Source of the DNA: Mesostigma viride
Taxonomy: Eukaryota > Streptophyta > Mesostigmatophyceae > Mesostigmatales > Mesostigmataceae
DNA length: 51,499 bases
Direction: 5' to 3'
Assembly: GCA_009746045.1 (NCBI GenBank)
Contig: RPFO01002141.1
Coordinates: forward strand, 1-51,499
The first letter of the stretch is position 1; the number at the start of each line of letters is the position of its first letter. This document shows positions 41,861-51,286 of the stretch, one piece after another. The notes under the pieces were generated by a model that saw only the letters and a program-made list of their open reading frames with translations, was not told where the DNA came from and did no database searches. The translations under genes were made by a program, and so were the position numbers.

Positions 41861-42600
41861 TTTTGTCTAGGATACATTTGATGCACTGTGCAGTTTTCAG
41901 ATGTGTTTGTGGGGGTTGATTGCGCCTAGCATGCATTTTATTGAAGCAATGAGTTTCCCAAGATATACATTATATAAACTAAGACAATTGACCCATTAAC
42001 GCAATGAGACAACATCAATGAGACAACATATGCCAATTGAAGGCTGCCCGCAACTTTATTCCAAGTTCATTATTATATGATTCCAAGACCATAACTCTTC
42101 CAAGACCGTACATCTTCAAGATATAGCACTACAGACACCCACGCGGCTTCCGCGGTCATCACGCTCCTCCTCCAAGACAACTCAACCTTACAGGACGTTG
42201 GGCCATCATACGTCCGGAATAATTGTGTCACTTATTACATAACCAAACTTTTTGAGGGATCGCCATGGTTGCATGGTTTCAACACATGCGCCCTGCACTC
42301 ATGTGCATCAAAGGTGTTGCGTAGTGCCAACTCAGTGTCAAAGAACTGATTCAATAATATTTCCCGTATGGCCATGAAGGCCCACATGAGTTAAACATGG
42401 CCGAGAGTGATTGCATCATCCTTCTTGGCGACATCGGTCTTGACGACGTCGATGGGGAAGACGGCAGCACCTGCATGTGAACAAAAGAATCCATGAACTG
42501 TGGCATCCAAAGGCAACAACATATTAGCATCCCATTGAACACGAAGCCACGCTGACCCGGCCATCCAGCCGCCCACGCAGCCACAGAGCCAGCCAGCCAC
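41861..42600. other. Left subterminal region of TIR element, no gene seen
   Basis: AT-rich compared with the viral genes. It has short repeats of AATGAGACAACAT at about 42000-42030, a word that recurs near the right end as AGAGACAACA. No coding potential noticed. Confidence 0.5.
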
Positions 42601-42603
42601 GCA

Positions 42604-43560
42604 GTGACGCACCCACCCAGCCACACATCCACGCATCCACGCACCCGGCACCCCCCCCCCCCCCAGCCAGCCACGCAGCCACGCAGCCACGCAGCCACGC
42701 AGCAGCGCAGCCACGCAGCCACACAGCCACGCACCCTCCTTTCCAGCCACGCAGCCACGCAGCCACGCAGCCACGCAGCCACGCAGCCACGCAGCCACGC
42801 AGCAGCGCAGCTACACGCAGCCACACAGCCACGCACCCTCCTTTCCAGCCAAGCAGCCACGCAGCCACGCAGCCACGCAGCCACGCAGCAGCGCAGCCAC
42901 GCAGCCACACAGCCACGCACCCTCCTTTCCAGCCACGCAGCCACGCAGCCACGCAGCAGCGCAGCCACGCAGCCACACAGCCACGCACCCTCCTTTCCAG
43001 CCAAGCAGCCACGCAGCCACGCAGCCACGCAGCAGCGCAGCCACGCAGCCACACAGCCACGCAGCCACGCAGCCACGCAGCCACGCAGCAGCGCAGCCAC
43101 GCAGCCACGCAGCCACGCAGCAGCGCAGCCACGCAGCCACACAGCCACGCACCCTCCTTTCCAGCCACGCAGCCACGCAGCCACGCAGCCACGCAGCCAC
43201 GCAGCCACGCAGCCACGCAGCCACGCAGCCACGCAGCAGCGCAGCCACGCAGCCACACAGCCACGCACCCTCCTTTCCAGCCAAGCAGCCACGCAGCCAC
43301 GCAGCAGCGCAGCCACGCAGCCACACAGCCACGCACCCTCCTTTCCAGCCACGCAGCCACGCAGCAGCGCAGCCACGCAGCCACGCAGCAGCGCAGCCAC
43401 GCAGCCACACAGCCACGCAGCCACGCAGCCACGCAGCAGCGCAGCCACGCAGCCACGCAGCCACGCAGCCACGCAGCCACGCAGCAGCGCAGCCACGCAG
43501 CCACACAGCCACGCACCCTCCTTTCCAGCCAAGCAGCCACGCAGTCACACAGTCAAACCC
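42604..43560. repeat. Minisatellite with 8-bp unit CCACGCAG
   Basis: Long runs of the unit are broken at irregular intervals by ACACAGCCACGCACCCTCCTT-type blocks. Because the unit length is not a multiple of three but three units are, several frames on both strands stay open. The apparent Ala/Trp/Leu/Arg/Gly/Cys/Val repeat proteins on either strand are artefacts of this. Confidence 0.9.
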
Positions 43561-43618
43561 CCCTACACCCCCCCCCCACACACCCCCCACCCCACCCACT
43601 CAACACTACACGAATGAC

Positions 43619-43754
43619 TCACAAAGAACTGCTGCACCACCGATGATCCCTGCGGGAACTGCTCTGCTGCCGACGGTCCCTGCGAAAACTGCTGCAGTGC
43701 CGACAATGCCTGTGGAAACTGCGACATTGCCGACGCTGCCTGCGGGAACTGAAG

Positions 43755-43814
<60 letters not shown>

Positions 43815-43851
43815 AGTTGTTGCTGCAGTTGCTGCTGCAGTTGCTGCTGCA

Positions 43852-43890
<39 letters not shown>

Positions 43891-44238
43891 GCTGGACCAC
43901 TTGTTTCTGCACCTCTTGACGCAGCTGCAAACCAAGCTCTTCAACCTTCTTGCTTTGGTTCTCCATAGCTCGTTGCATCTCTCTCATCGTCTGTTCCACG
44001 CCCACCAGTACGGGGGTCGGCGGCGGCAGCGGCTGGGTACGCTCTGGCTGGGTGCGCTCTGGCTGCCGTGCAGGACCTTGCCACATCGGCCGGCGCATTG
44101 GTGGTTTGCACCGGCCAAAAAATCTACTTTCATGGCACCAGATTTCTTTCCTAGCACCCATTTTCTACAATCGTCCCCGGCATAACACAAATCAATCAAT
44201 TCGTCCATGTCATCGCTTCGGCTATCAGCATCGGGCAT
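43619..44238 (-). CDS. Poly-glutamine coiled-coil ORF (host-like gene fragment)
   Basis: Two overlapping minus frames. One begins MPDADSRSDDMDELIDLCYA (44238) and soon leaves good sequence. The other, from MGARKEIWC at 44161, has Pro-rich repeats (PERTQPERTQP), a coiled coil (VEQTMREMQRAMENQSKKVEEL, in parts) and about 35 glutamines coded by a CAG tract at 43760-43890, then an Arg/Ser-rich end of repeats. The change of frame could be an intron or an indel. I do not recognise the gene. It differs in style from viral genes. Confidence 0.4.
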
Positions 44239-44409
44239 AGTTCCCGTGGCTAGTGCCCATCATTCTTTCCACCTTGAGCGGGGCGAAGTCACGAATTCAA
44301 GCGCGAAGTGCATTTGAATCAAGCGGGAACTGGGTGACACTGCTTGAAGACGTGCAGCTCCAAGGCATGCAAATGATGCAATGTATGAAAGATACGATAC
44401 GCAAAGTTC

Positions 44410-45640
44410 AGGTGTTCAGGTGAAGCCGTGAAGACGTGGTGAAGACAGGTGAAGACGCGGTGAAGACGTGAAGACGTGAAGACGTGAAGACGTGAAGACA
44501 CGATACGGCAAGTTCAGGTGAAGTTCAGGTGTTCAGGTGAAGCCGTGAAGACGTGAAGCCGTGAAGCCGTGAAGACGTGGTGAAGACAGGTGAAGACGCG
44601 GTGAAGACGTGAAGACGTGAAGACGTGAAGACGTGAAGACGTGAAGACACGATACGGCAAGTTCAGGTGAAGTTCAGGTGTTCAGGTGAAGCCGTGAAGA
44701 CGTGAAGCCGTGAGGCCGTGAAGACGTGGTGAAGACAGGTGAAGACGCGGTGAAGACGTGAAGACGTGAAGACGTGAAGACGTGAAGACGTGAAGACACG
44801 ATACGGCAAGTTCAGGTGAAGTTCAGGTGTTCAGGTGAAGCCGTGAAGACGTGAAGCCGTGAAGCCGTGAAGACGTGGTGAAGACAGGTGAAGACGCGGT
44901 GAAGACGTGAAGACGTGAAGACGTGAAGACGTGAAGACGTGAAGACACGATACGGCAAGTTCAGGTGAAGTTCAGGTGTTCAGGTGAAGCCGTGAAGACG
45001 TGAAGCCGTGAAGCCGTGAAGACGTGGTGAAGACAGGTGAAGACGCGGTGAAGACGTGAAGACGTGAAGACGTGAAGACGTGAAGACACGATACGGCAAG
45101 TTCAGGTGAAGTTCAGGTGTTCAGGTGAAGCCGTGAAGACGTGAAGACGCGAAGACGTGAAGACGTGGTGAAGACAGGTGAAGACGCGGTGAAGACGTGA
45201 AGACGTGAAGACGTGAAGACGTGAAGACGTGAAGACACGATACGGCAAGTTCAGGTGAAGTTCAGGTGTTCAGGTGAAGCCGTGAAGACGTGAAGCCGTG
45301 AAGCCGTGAAGACGTGGTGAAGACAGGTGAAGACGCGGTGAAGACGTGAAGACGTGAAGACGTGAAGACGTGAAGACACGATACGGCAAGTTCAGGTGAA
45401 GTTCAGGTGTTCAGGTGAAGCCGTGAAGACGTGAAGACGCGAAGACGTGAAGACGTGGTGAAGACAGGTGAAGACGCGGTGAAGACGTGAAGACGTGAAG
45501 ACGTGCATGCAAGGTATCAAAGATACGATACGCCGCAAGTTCAGGTGAAGTCGTGAAGACGTGAAGACGTGAAGACGTGAAGACGTGAAGACGTGAAGAC
45601 GTGAAGACGTGAAGACGTGAAGACCAGGACTGACACGTGA
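44410..45640. repeat. Higher-order repeat with 8-bp unit GAAGACGT
   Basis: Seven occurrences of CGATACGGCAAG at about 44501, 44650, 44799, 44948, 45089, 45238 and 45379 mark units of 149 or 141 bases. The two lengths differ by exactly one 8-base unit. Each higher unit also holds AGTTCAGGTGAAGTTCAGG. Short open frames here are artefacts. Confidence 0.9.
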
Positions 45641-45731
45641 AGACTGGGACGTGAAGGCAAGTTGCAGCACTCGGCCGCTGCAGTCGCACGCAGGTAGAAA
45701 CGAGTATTGCTGCTTGAATCTGTCAAGACCC

Positions 45732-46025
45732 CATCGAATGTAAAACAGGTTTTTCGTAAAGAAATCCGATTTGTGGGCGGGCTTTATATTATTATATATT
45801 GCTTCTGTCCAAGCACTACCGGATGTAAAACAGTATACTTCTTGAAGAAATAAGTTGGGGCTTTGTTGGGCGTCACATTTGACCGGTGGGCGGAGTTTCC
45901 TGCTTCTGTGAAGGCGCCATCGAATGTAGATCAGTAGATTTTCTAAAGAAATCTGAGTTGTGGGCGGGGCCTTTATTGCTTGTGTCCATCCACCACCGGA
46001 TGTAGAACAGTAGACTTATTGAAGG
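45732..46025 (+). repeat. Four diverged copies of an ~88-bp repeat
   Basis: The words CATCGAATGTAAAACAG, ACCGGATGTAAAACAG, CATCGAATGTAGATCAG and ACCGGATGTAGAACAG recur at about 45733, 45819, 45911 and 45995, each followed by AAGAAAT-like and GGGCGGGG-like words. They are older than the minisatellites. Confidence 0.65.
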
Positions 46026-46165
46026 TGAATCACGATACAACAGCTGTAGTTGACAACATCATGACCGGCACATCTTTCCCCCACCGCTGCTCAACCCGGT
46101 CCCCCCCAAACTCCTCCACACTTGCCCACCTTTCCACCCTCCTCCACGGCCCGTTGTGTTTGCAG

Positions 46166-46210
46166 GCGTCGGCACAAAGGGAGGAGGCCGTGCGAGCCGG
46201 GAAACTCACG
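46166..46210 (+). CDS. Mini-exon of host gene, CFAP299-like
   Basis: TTGTGTTTGCAG precedes and GTATGG follows a 15-codon stretch reading ASAQREEAVRAGKLT. The borders fit a spliceosomal acceptor and donor, in phase 0 with the next exon (46900-46941). The phrase resembles part of the ciliary protein CFAP299 (C4orf22), whose sequence I recall in outline. Viral genes here have no introns, so this is captured host DNA. Neighbouring exons were not found. Confidence 0.45.
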
Positions 46211-46899
46211 GTATGGTTTGATTTCTAGTTTTGTATTAGGACCCTAGGGTAGCTATGTTATATAGGCATGTCTGACAGCATAGCTCACCATTTCATTACC
46301 ATGGGATGCTGAGCATACCATTTCCAGAGAGGTAAGTCAGTCACTCTTCGCAGTTGACAAGTCAGAGAAAGCAATCAAGTGCAGCGTTCACAACTCTTGC
46401 CGCTCGTAACCTTTTGTCTGCCCTGTTTGGCAGCTCCCTGTCTTTGCTTTCTCTCGTATTTCTTTCTTTTGTCTCTTTTCTACATCTTTCTTTGCTAATT
46501 CTTGAATATATGATGCTATTGTAGCATCCTTCTAGCGCGGATCGCTCTTAATATCCTTCTCGCGCACGTTTCCTCGCTTTTTCTCATGTAAGAGCGTCTT
46601 CCCTGCCCATGCAGCGTGTACCTGGTGTGTGTGGCTCTGCCTTGCCAATCACAACTGACCGACATGCTGGTCAGGCACTGCAGGTCGTTGCCCTTGCGTG
46701 TGTGAACCTGCTGTTTTGGCTGTTCCCATGGCCGCTGCGTGTGTCCGTGAATGATACCATGGGAGGGAGACTTCTCCCATGGGTCCCCTTCGCTGACACT
46801 CGTGATGTAGGTTCGCGTCGACTTGTTTCTCTCACTGTGCCCATATTGGCCTCGCACGGCTTTGTCTCTCATTCCTTGTTTGCATGCGGCGGCGTGTAG

Positions 46900-46941
46900 A
46901 CCATCATCTTCATCCGAGACCGCAACAGCAAGGGCCAGGAG
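46900..46941 (+). CDS. Second mini-exon, CFAP299-like
   Basis: GTGTAG precedes and GTGAGT follows 14 codons reading TIIFIRDRNSKGQE. The block (V/I)FIRDRN.GQE is strongly like CFAP299, where it follows the segment seen in the previous exon. The distance between the two exons (690 bases) fits an algal intron. No stop, start or later exon is seen before the GC-rich repeat array begins, so only a gene fragment is present. Confidence 0.5.
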
Positions 46942-47099
46942 GTGAGTAATTGCTGAGGGCATGGCTCCTATCCCTTGATGAGTCTAGCGCCATGTACCAC
47001 CCTCTATGCCTGCATATAGGTGACGCATTGAAAATGCAAGCATCTTACTAGAAGTAGCACGGGCCTCCGAGGTGAGATTCTGCGCAGGCCTCATGATCC

Positions 47100-48110
47100 C
47101 AATGGACCTGCGAAGCGCATGGCGCGCATGGGCGGCCGGCCGGCGCAGCTGGCATGCGGCGGGGCGGGGCTGTCGACGGGCGGCGGGGCAGGGCCGTCGG
47201 CGCGCGGGGGCCAGCGGCGCTGCCGGTGCGCGCGGGCGGCGGGCCGGCGCACCTGGCATGCGGCGGGGCAGGGCTGTCGACGGGCGGCGGGGCGGGGCAG
47301 TCGACGGGCGGCGGGGCAGGGCCAGCGGCGCTGCCGGCGCGCGTGGGCAGCGGGCCGGCGCAGCTGGCATGCGGCGGGGCGGGGCTGTCGACGGGCGTCG
47401 GGGCAGGGCTGTTGACGGGCGGCGGGGCAGGGCCGTCGGCGCGCGGGGGGCCAGCGGCGCTGCCGGCGCGCGCGGGCGGCGGGCCGGCGCACCTGGCATG
47501 CGGTGGGTCGGGGCTGTCGACGGGCGGCGGGGCGGGGCAGTCGACGGGCGGCGGGGCAGGGCCGTCAGCGCGCGGGGGGCCAGCGGCGCTGCCGGCGCGC
47601 GTGGGCGGCGGGCCGGCGCAGCTGGCATGCGGCGGGGCGGGGCAGTCGACAGGCGGCGGGGCGGGGCAGCCGGTGCGCGGCGGGGCGGCGCCGTCGGCGG
47701 GCGGCGAGGTGGCGCAGCCAGCGCGCAGCGAGGTGGCAGCGGCGGCGCAGCCTGCATGCGGCGGGGCAGGGCTGTCGACGGGCGGCGGGGCGGGGCAGTC
47801 GACGGGCGGCGGGGCAGGGCCGTCGGCGCGCGGGGGCCAGCGGCGCTGCCGGCGCGCATGGGCGGCGGGCCGGCGCAGCTGGCATGCGGCGGGGCGGGGC
47901 TGTCAACGGGCGGCGGGGCAGGGCCGTCGGCGCGCGGGGGCCAACGGCGCTGCCGGCGCGCGTGGGCGGCGGGCCGGCGCAGCTGGCATGCGGCGGGGCG
48001 GGGCAGCCTGTCGACGGGCTACGGGGCGGGGCAGCCGGCGCGCGGCGGGCCGGCGGCGCAGCCGGCGGGCGGCGGAGCGGCGGAGCGGCGGAGCGGCACA
48101 GCCGGTGCCT
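47100..48110. repeat. Very GC-rich imperfect tandem repeat
   Basis: Words such as GGCCGGCGCAGCTGGCATGC and GGGGCTGTCGACGGGCGGC recur with spacings of roughly 25 to 130 bases. Gly/Ala/Arg-rich frames are open on both strands for about 1 kb because of the composition. I do not take them as genes, except that one frame runs into the ORF at 48129. Confidence 0.8.
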
Positions 48111-48128
48111 GAAAAACGCGGTCGCTCA

Positions 48129-49659
48129 ATGAAGGTGCACCACGCCGTCTTCTTCCAGGTACAGGGCAACACAGAGACCTGGTTGTCCTACCGGACCACG
48201 GAGTCCCAAAAGACGCCGTGGCAGCCCGCGGGGACTCGACAGGAAGGCGCGCCACGGTGCGGGAAGGCGATGACACAGCCATACAGGTTTGATGCGGAGG
48301 GGCGGCCGCTGTTTGGCGTCCGACTTGTGGATCCAGACCGCATTCCGATGTTGCAGGACACCCCAGCCTTCGCACCATTGAACATGGAGTTTCTGGGGAA
48401 GGAGCTGGAGTCGATCAAAACAAGGGTCGAGAAGTTGCCCCATGGCATCTGGCAGTGGTACTTTCCGCCCGACACCATCAAGCCAAACAAGGCCTTTTTT
48501 CGCAAGTCAAGTCCCACATGCCCCTGAGGAGGTGCCTGAGGAGTGGCGCCCTTTGCCGTGGCCATCTCGCGCGGACATCTCCGCCCTGCGTGAGCACGAT
48601 GCAGCGCCTGAACCACCACCGACGCAAGAAGAGCACTTCATGGCGTTGGTCGACGCAGAGGCGGTGCGCGTCACCCCGCTGGTAGACCGAGTTCGTCATG
48701 ATGGCCACACACAGCAGGAATGGGCGGCAGAAGACAGGGCCATGGCAGCCAAGGTCGCTTACTTGAAGCGCATGCAAGGCGTTGAGAAAGGCTCCGCTGT
48801 TCTATACTGGCACCCTTCAGCTGGTATTCTCTGCAACTCGAAGCTCACGTGGACTCCAGTCCTCGTTGGCATCATCAAGGAGGTGGTTGCGAAGGAGGAT
48901 GGCGGCCAACCTTCTATTGAGCTCTTTGTATACCGCGCTAAGCATTTGCATGACACGTGGCACCCGTGGAATACAGACATTGCGCAATGGCCCCATCCGC
49001 CAACCACTGCGGCGCACACGGTGATCATCACCGCCTCAGACCTCGTCTTGACACAAGTGGTGGGCAAGCGAGGTCAGCCGCCCCATGGAGTCTCCTTGGG
49101 TGCGAACGAAAAGCTCACCAAGGAGTGCCTAAAGGCGCTGAAGGAGGTGCCCTATGACGCGGAACACCCGGTCGTGAAGTGGCAAGATGCTGAATGCTCG
49201 AAGGGCATCGTCGGCATGGCGAAGGCATGCTGGGAAGGCGTAACGCTGCAGGTCAAGAGTGGCAGCCGCAACCTCGTAGGGCAAGTCGTGTGTCATTGGG
49301 CGTCGGAGCGTGTGACATCCGCGGACGGTCGCACCGAAAGCCGGGACGGCAGGTACCATGGTCGTGTCGCTGTTGTCGACACGCAAAACGACATGGTAGC
49401 CATGTACTGGGGTGCCCGTTGGGAGGAGGACGCGGTTTCTTGCGTGCCTCTCCACGAGCTGGAGGCACAGATCTGCGGGTGCCCCGGTGTGGTCGTCCCT
49501 GCGTTGCAAGCGCCGGATATCACCCTGGCCGAGGCTCGATTGCGCGAGATGGTTCCACCCAGCGACGTTGTGGCGGAGAACAACAACGCAGGCGCCTCCC
49601 GGCGTCGGAAGCGAGCGCTCATCCTTGCCGATGACGATGACGACGACGACGACTGCTGA
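48129..49659 (+). CDS. Host-like hypothetical protein, one frame change at T-run
   Basis: ATG at 48129 (MKVHHAVFFQVQGNTETW) opens a frame that fails after the T-run 48495-48500 and stops at 48527. The next frame carries on (ASQVPHAPEEVPEEWRPLPW) to 49659. One T fewer would join them into about 509 residues. Later parts include VLYWHPSAGILCNSKLTWTP, FVYRAKHLHDTWHPWN and RVAVVDTQNDMVAMYWGARW, which look like small beta-barrels of Tudor or BAH style, but this is only a resemblance. It ends in KRALILADDDDDDDD. No transposase motif. It may be element-borne or a captured gene. Confidence 0.5.
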
Positions 49660-49663
49660 AGCG

Positions 49664-50165
49664 CAAGCAGCGTTGTTGTCATTGAGCTGCTCATGTGCTG
49701 CTGCTGCTGCTGTGCTGCCATGCTATTGCTGCTGCATTGCTGCCGTACTGCTGCTGTGCTATTGTGCTGATGTGTTGCTGCATTGCTGCCGTGCCGCTGA
49801 TGTATTGCTGTCGTGCTGCTGTGTTGATGCACTGCTGCATTGCTGCCGTGCTGCTGAGCTAGTACTGCCTATTAGTGAATTTCCTATCAATGGACTATAG
49901 TCCACTGATAGGAAATTCAGGAATCGGCATACTAAGTTGCTGCTGCGCTGACTTGTGCTCCTGCTATGCGGCCGTGTTGATGTGCTACAGTTGTGCTGCT
50001 GCTGTGCTACGGTCATGCTGCTGCTGTGTTGCTGGGCTGATGTGTTGTTGCATTGATGTAGTGGCTATTGTTCCGCTACTACAATTTGCTACTGATGCCG
50101 CTGCTGGTGCTTTTTTGCATGTCAGTGCCCGCTATGTTCACACCACTGTTGCCGCGGTTGGTATC
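49664..50165. repeat. CTG-rich low-complexity tract
   Basis: Irregular runs of GCTGCTG, GTGCTG and TGTTGCTG continue from just after the 48129-49659 stop. No gene is supported here. A near-perfect palindrome interrupts it at 49877-49918. Confidence 0.7.
49877..49918. repeat. 42-bp near-perfect palindrome
   Basis: GAATTTCCTATCA and TGATAGGAAATTC are the outer arms, TGGACTATAGTCCA the centre, with one mismatch pair. It could form a cruciform or be a nested short inverted-repeat insertion. Confidence 0.8.
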
Positions 50166-50932
50166 GCGTGATTTCCACCGGTTGTGCGTTGACATGTGTT
50201 ACTCATGCATTTGCCCCTATATTTGGTAGCACGCGGTTTCGCGTTAGTTAGGTGCAGACAGCTGCATGTAGACAAACATCTTGTTTAAGTCGGTCAATTA
50301 ACTGTTCTTGACGCATCATGGTCCAAGTCGACCGACCTGTAGGGACCAGTAGAGCAATTGTCTAGGAGAAAGAGCGTGATCGCTGCAGAAGCCGCGTGGC
50401 AGCCGTGGCTGTACCTGTAGTACGACCTGCATATATATGGATACTGTATTTGGATACTGGGTTGTTTATCAATTCTGGTTTTAATTTATTTAGTGTACCT
50501 GGTGTTGGCATGCCAACTCAGTGCTAAACTACTTTATGCACAATGATGCAACTTGATGCTATAGTGACGTGCCACGATGTAACTTTATTAACTTCACCAT
50601 TAGTCATGGGGTCAATAGGATTGCTCATTATGCCATGTTAACATGAACCATGGGTTACGTAATAGTGAAAACAGTAATCATGATGCTCCACTTGAAGTCT
50701 CCAACATGGTCATGTTTGGAATTTTATTGATCATATTCACAATATATGAAAAGAGACAACAAACGTGGAAGCATGGCACGCCGAGGCCGATAATATATGT
50801 GTGAAATATGAAAAGAGACAACATCTTTGGCAAGCATGATCATATTATGCTTGCCAAACATATTAATGATATCGACCATGTCCAGAAACCATGTTTGCCA
50901 ATGGTGCATTTAGGATACATTTGAAGCCGTGC
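50166..50932. other. Right subterminal region of TIR element, no gene seen
   Basis: About 770 bases, AT-rich. A hairpin TTTGGCAAGCAT / ATGCTTGCCAAA spans 50826-50857. GAAAAGAGACAACA appears twice. No coding potential noticed. Confidence 0.5.
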
Positions 50933-50961
50933 AAATGTATCCTAATCCGGTAAAACCACCC
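50933..50961 (-). repeat. Right terminal inverted repeat
   Basis: Exact reverse complement of 41832-41860. Confidence 0.9.
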
Positions 50962-51154
50962 CCAGGTACGGCGCCGACCCGATCTCGTTCACGAGGCCGC
51001 GCACGTTGTACGTCTTGACGATCATCTGGCGCGGCGTCGACCCCGTGCGACACAGACCGGAAACGGCGAGCGTCACGTCGCATCTCTCGCGCGGGGACGC
51101 GATCCGCGTCATCCACGTCCAGACGGGGCGCGACGCCGGTCGGGATTCGTTCAT
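50962..51154 (-). pseudogene. N-terminal part of capping-enzyme-like gene, cut by TIR element
   Basis: ATG at 51154 (MNESRPASRPVWTWMTRI) opens about 64 codons that run into the element. They are basic, with IASPRERCDVTLAVSG and IVKTYNVRGLVNEIG before the break. On the far side (41831 and below) the same gene resumes in a compatible frame. No catalytic motif lies in this part. The start is in a divergent gap shared with VLTF3. The frame upstream of this ATG is also open but overlaps VLTF3. Confidence 0.55.
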
Positions 51155-51286
51155 TCCGACAGGGCGAGTTTCTCTCGTATCAAGCATATTAGAATCTTTC
51201 GATGCCGAACGCATAAAGGCGCGCCGACCCACCCTGAACCGTGACGAACGCGCCTTCGCACCCGTGAAAGGATCGAGACACTCTCC
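51155..51286. promoter_or_regulatory. Divergent promoter gap before VLTF3
   Basis: 132 bases with AGCATATTAGAATC at about 51182-51195, the only AT-rich part of the gap. Confidence 0.35.

Larger units (their letters stand above)
41832..50961. mobile_element. 9.1-kb terminal-inverted-repeat element inserted in viral gene
   Basis: 29-base perfect inverted repeats close the stretch (41832-41860 and 50933-50961, GGGTGGTTTTACCGGATTAG onward). Outside both ends is viral sequence belonging to one gene. The element is 9,130 bases; with three more bases (flanks CCT and CCA, one mismatch) its removal keeps the reading frame, which suggests a 3-base target duplication. Inside are long minisatellites, a poly-Gln ORF, two mini-exons, and a 500-residue ORF. 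No transposase motif was recognised. It looks like a non-autonomous element with captured host DNA. Confidence 0.75.

Noticed and set aside
42351-43617. Several long Ala/Trp/Leu/Arg/Gly/Cys and Thr/Gln/Pro/Arg/Ser/His repeat proteins on both strands
   Set aside because: They are translations of the 8-base minisatellite in different frames.
42604-45640. A possible CRISPR array
   Set aside because: The repeats are head-to-tail minisatellite units without unique spacers of even length.
45392-45726. Short Ser/Arg/Leu/His/Val/Phe repeat ORFs
   Set aside because: Translations of the GAAGACGT minisatellite.
47072-48132. Gly/Ala/Arg-rich proteins on both strands of the GC-rich array
   Set aside because: Openness follows from composition and tandem repetition. 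No start, domain or codon bias supports them.
41830-50964. A clear long target-site duplication for the TIR element
   Set aside because: The flanks CCT and CCA match at only two of three bases. I could find no exact longer duplication.
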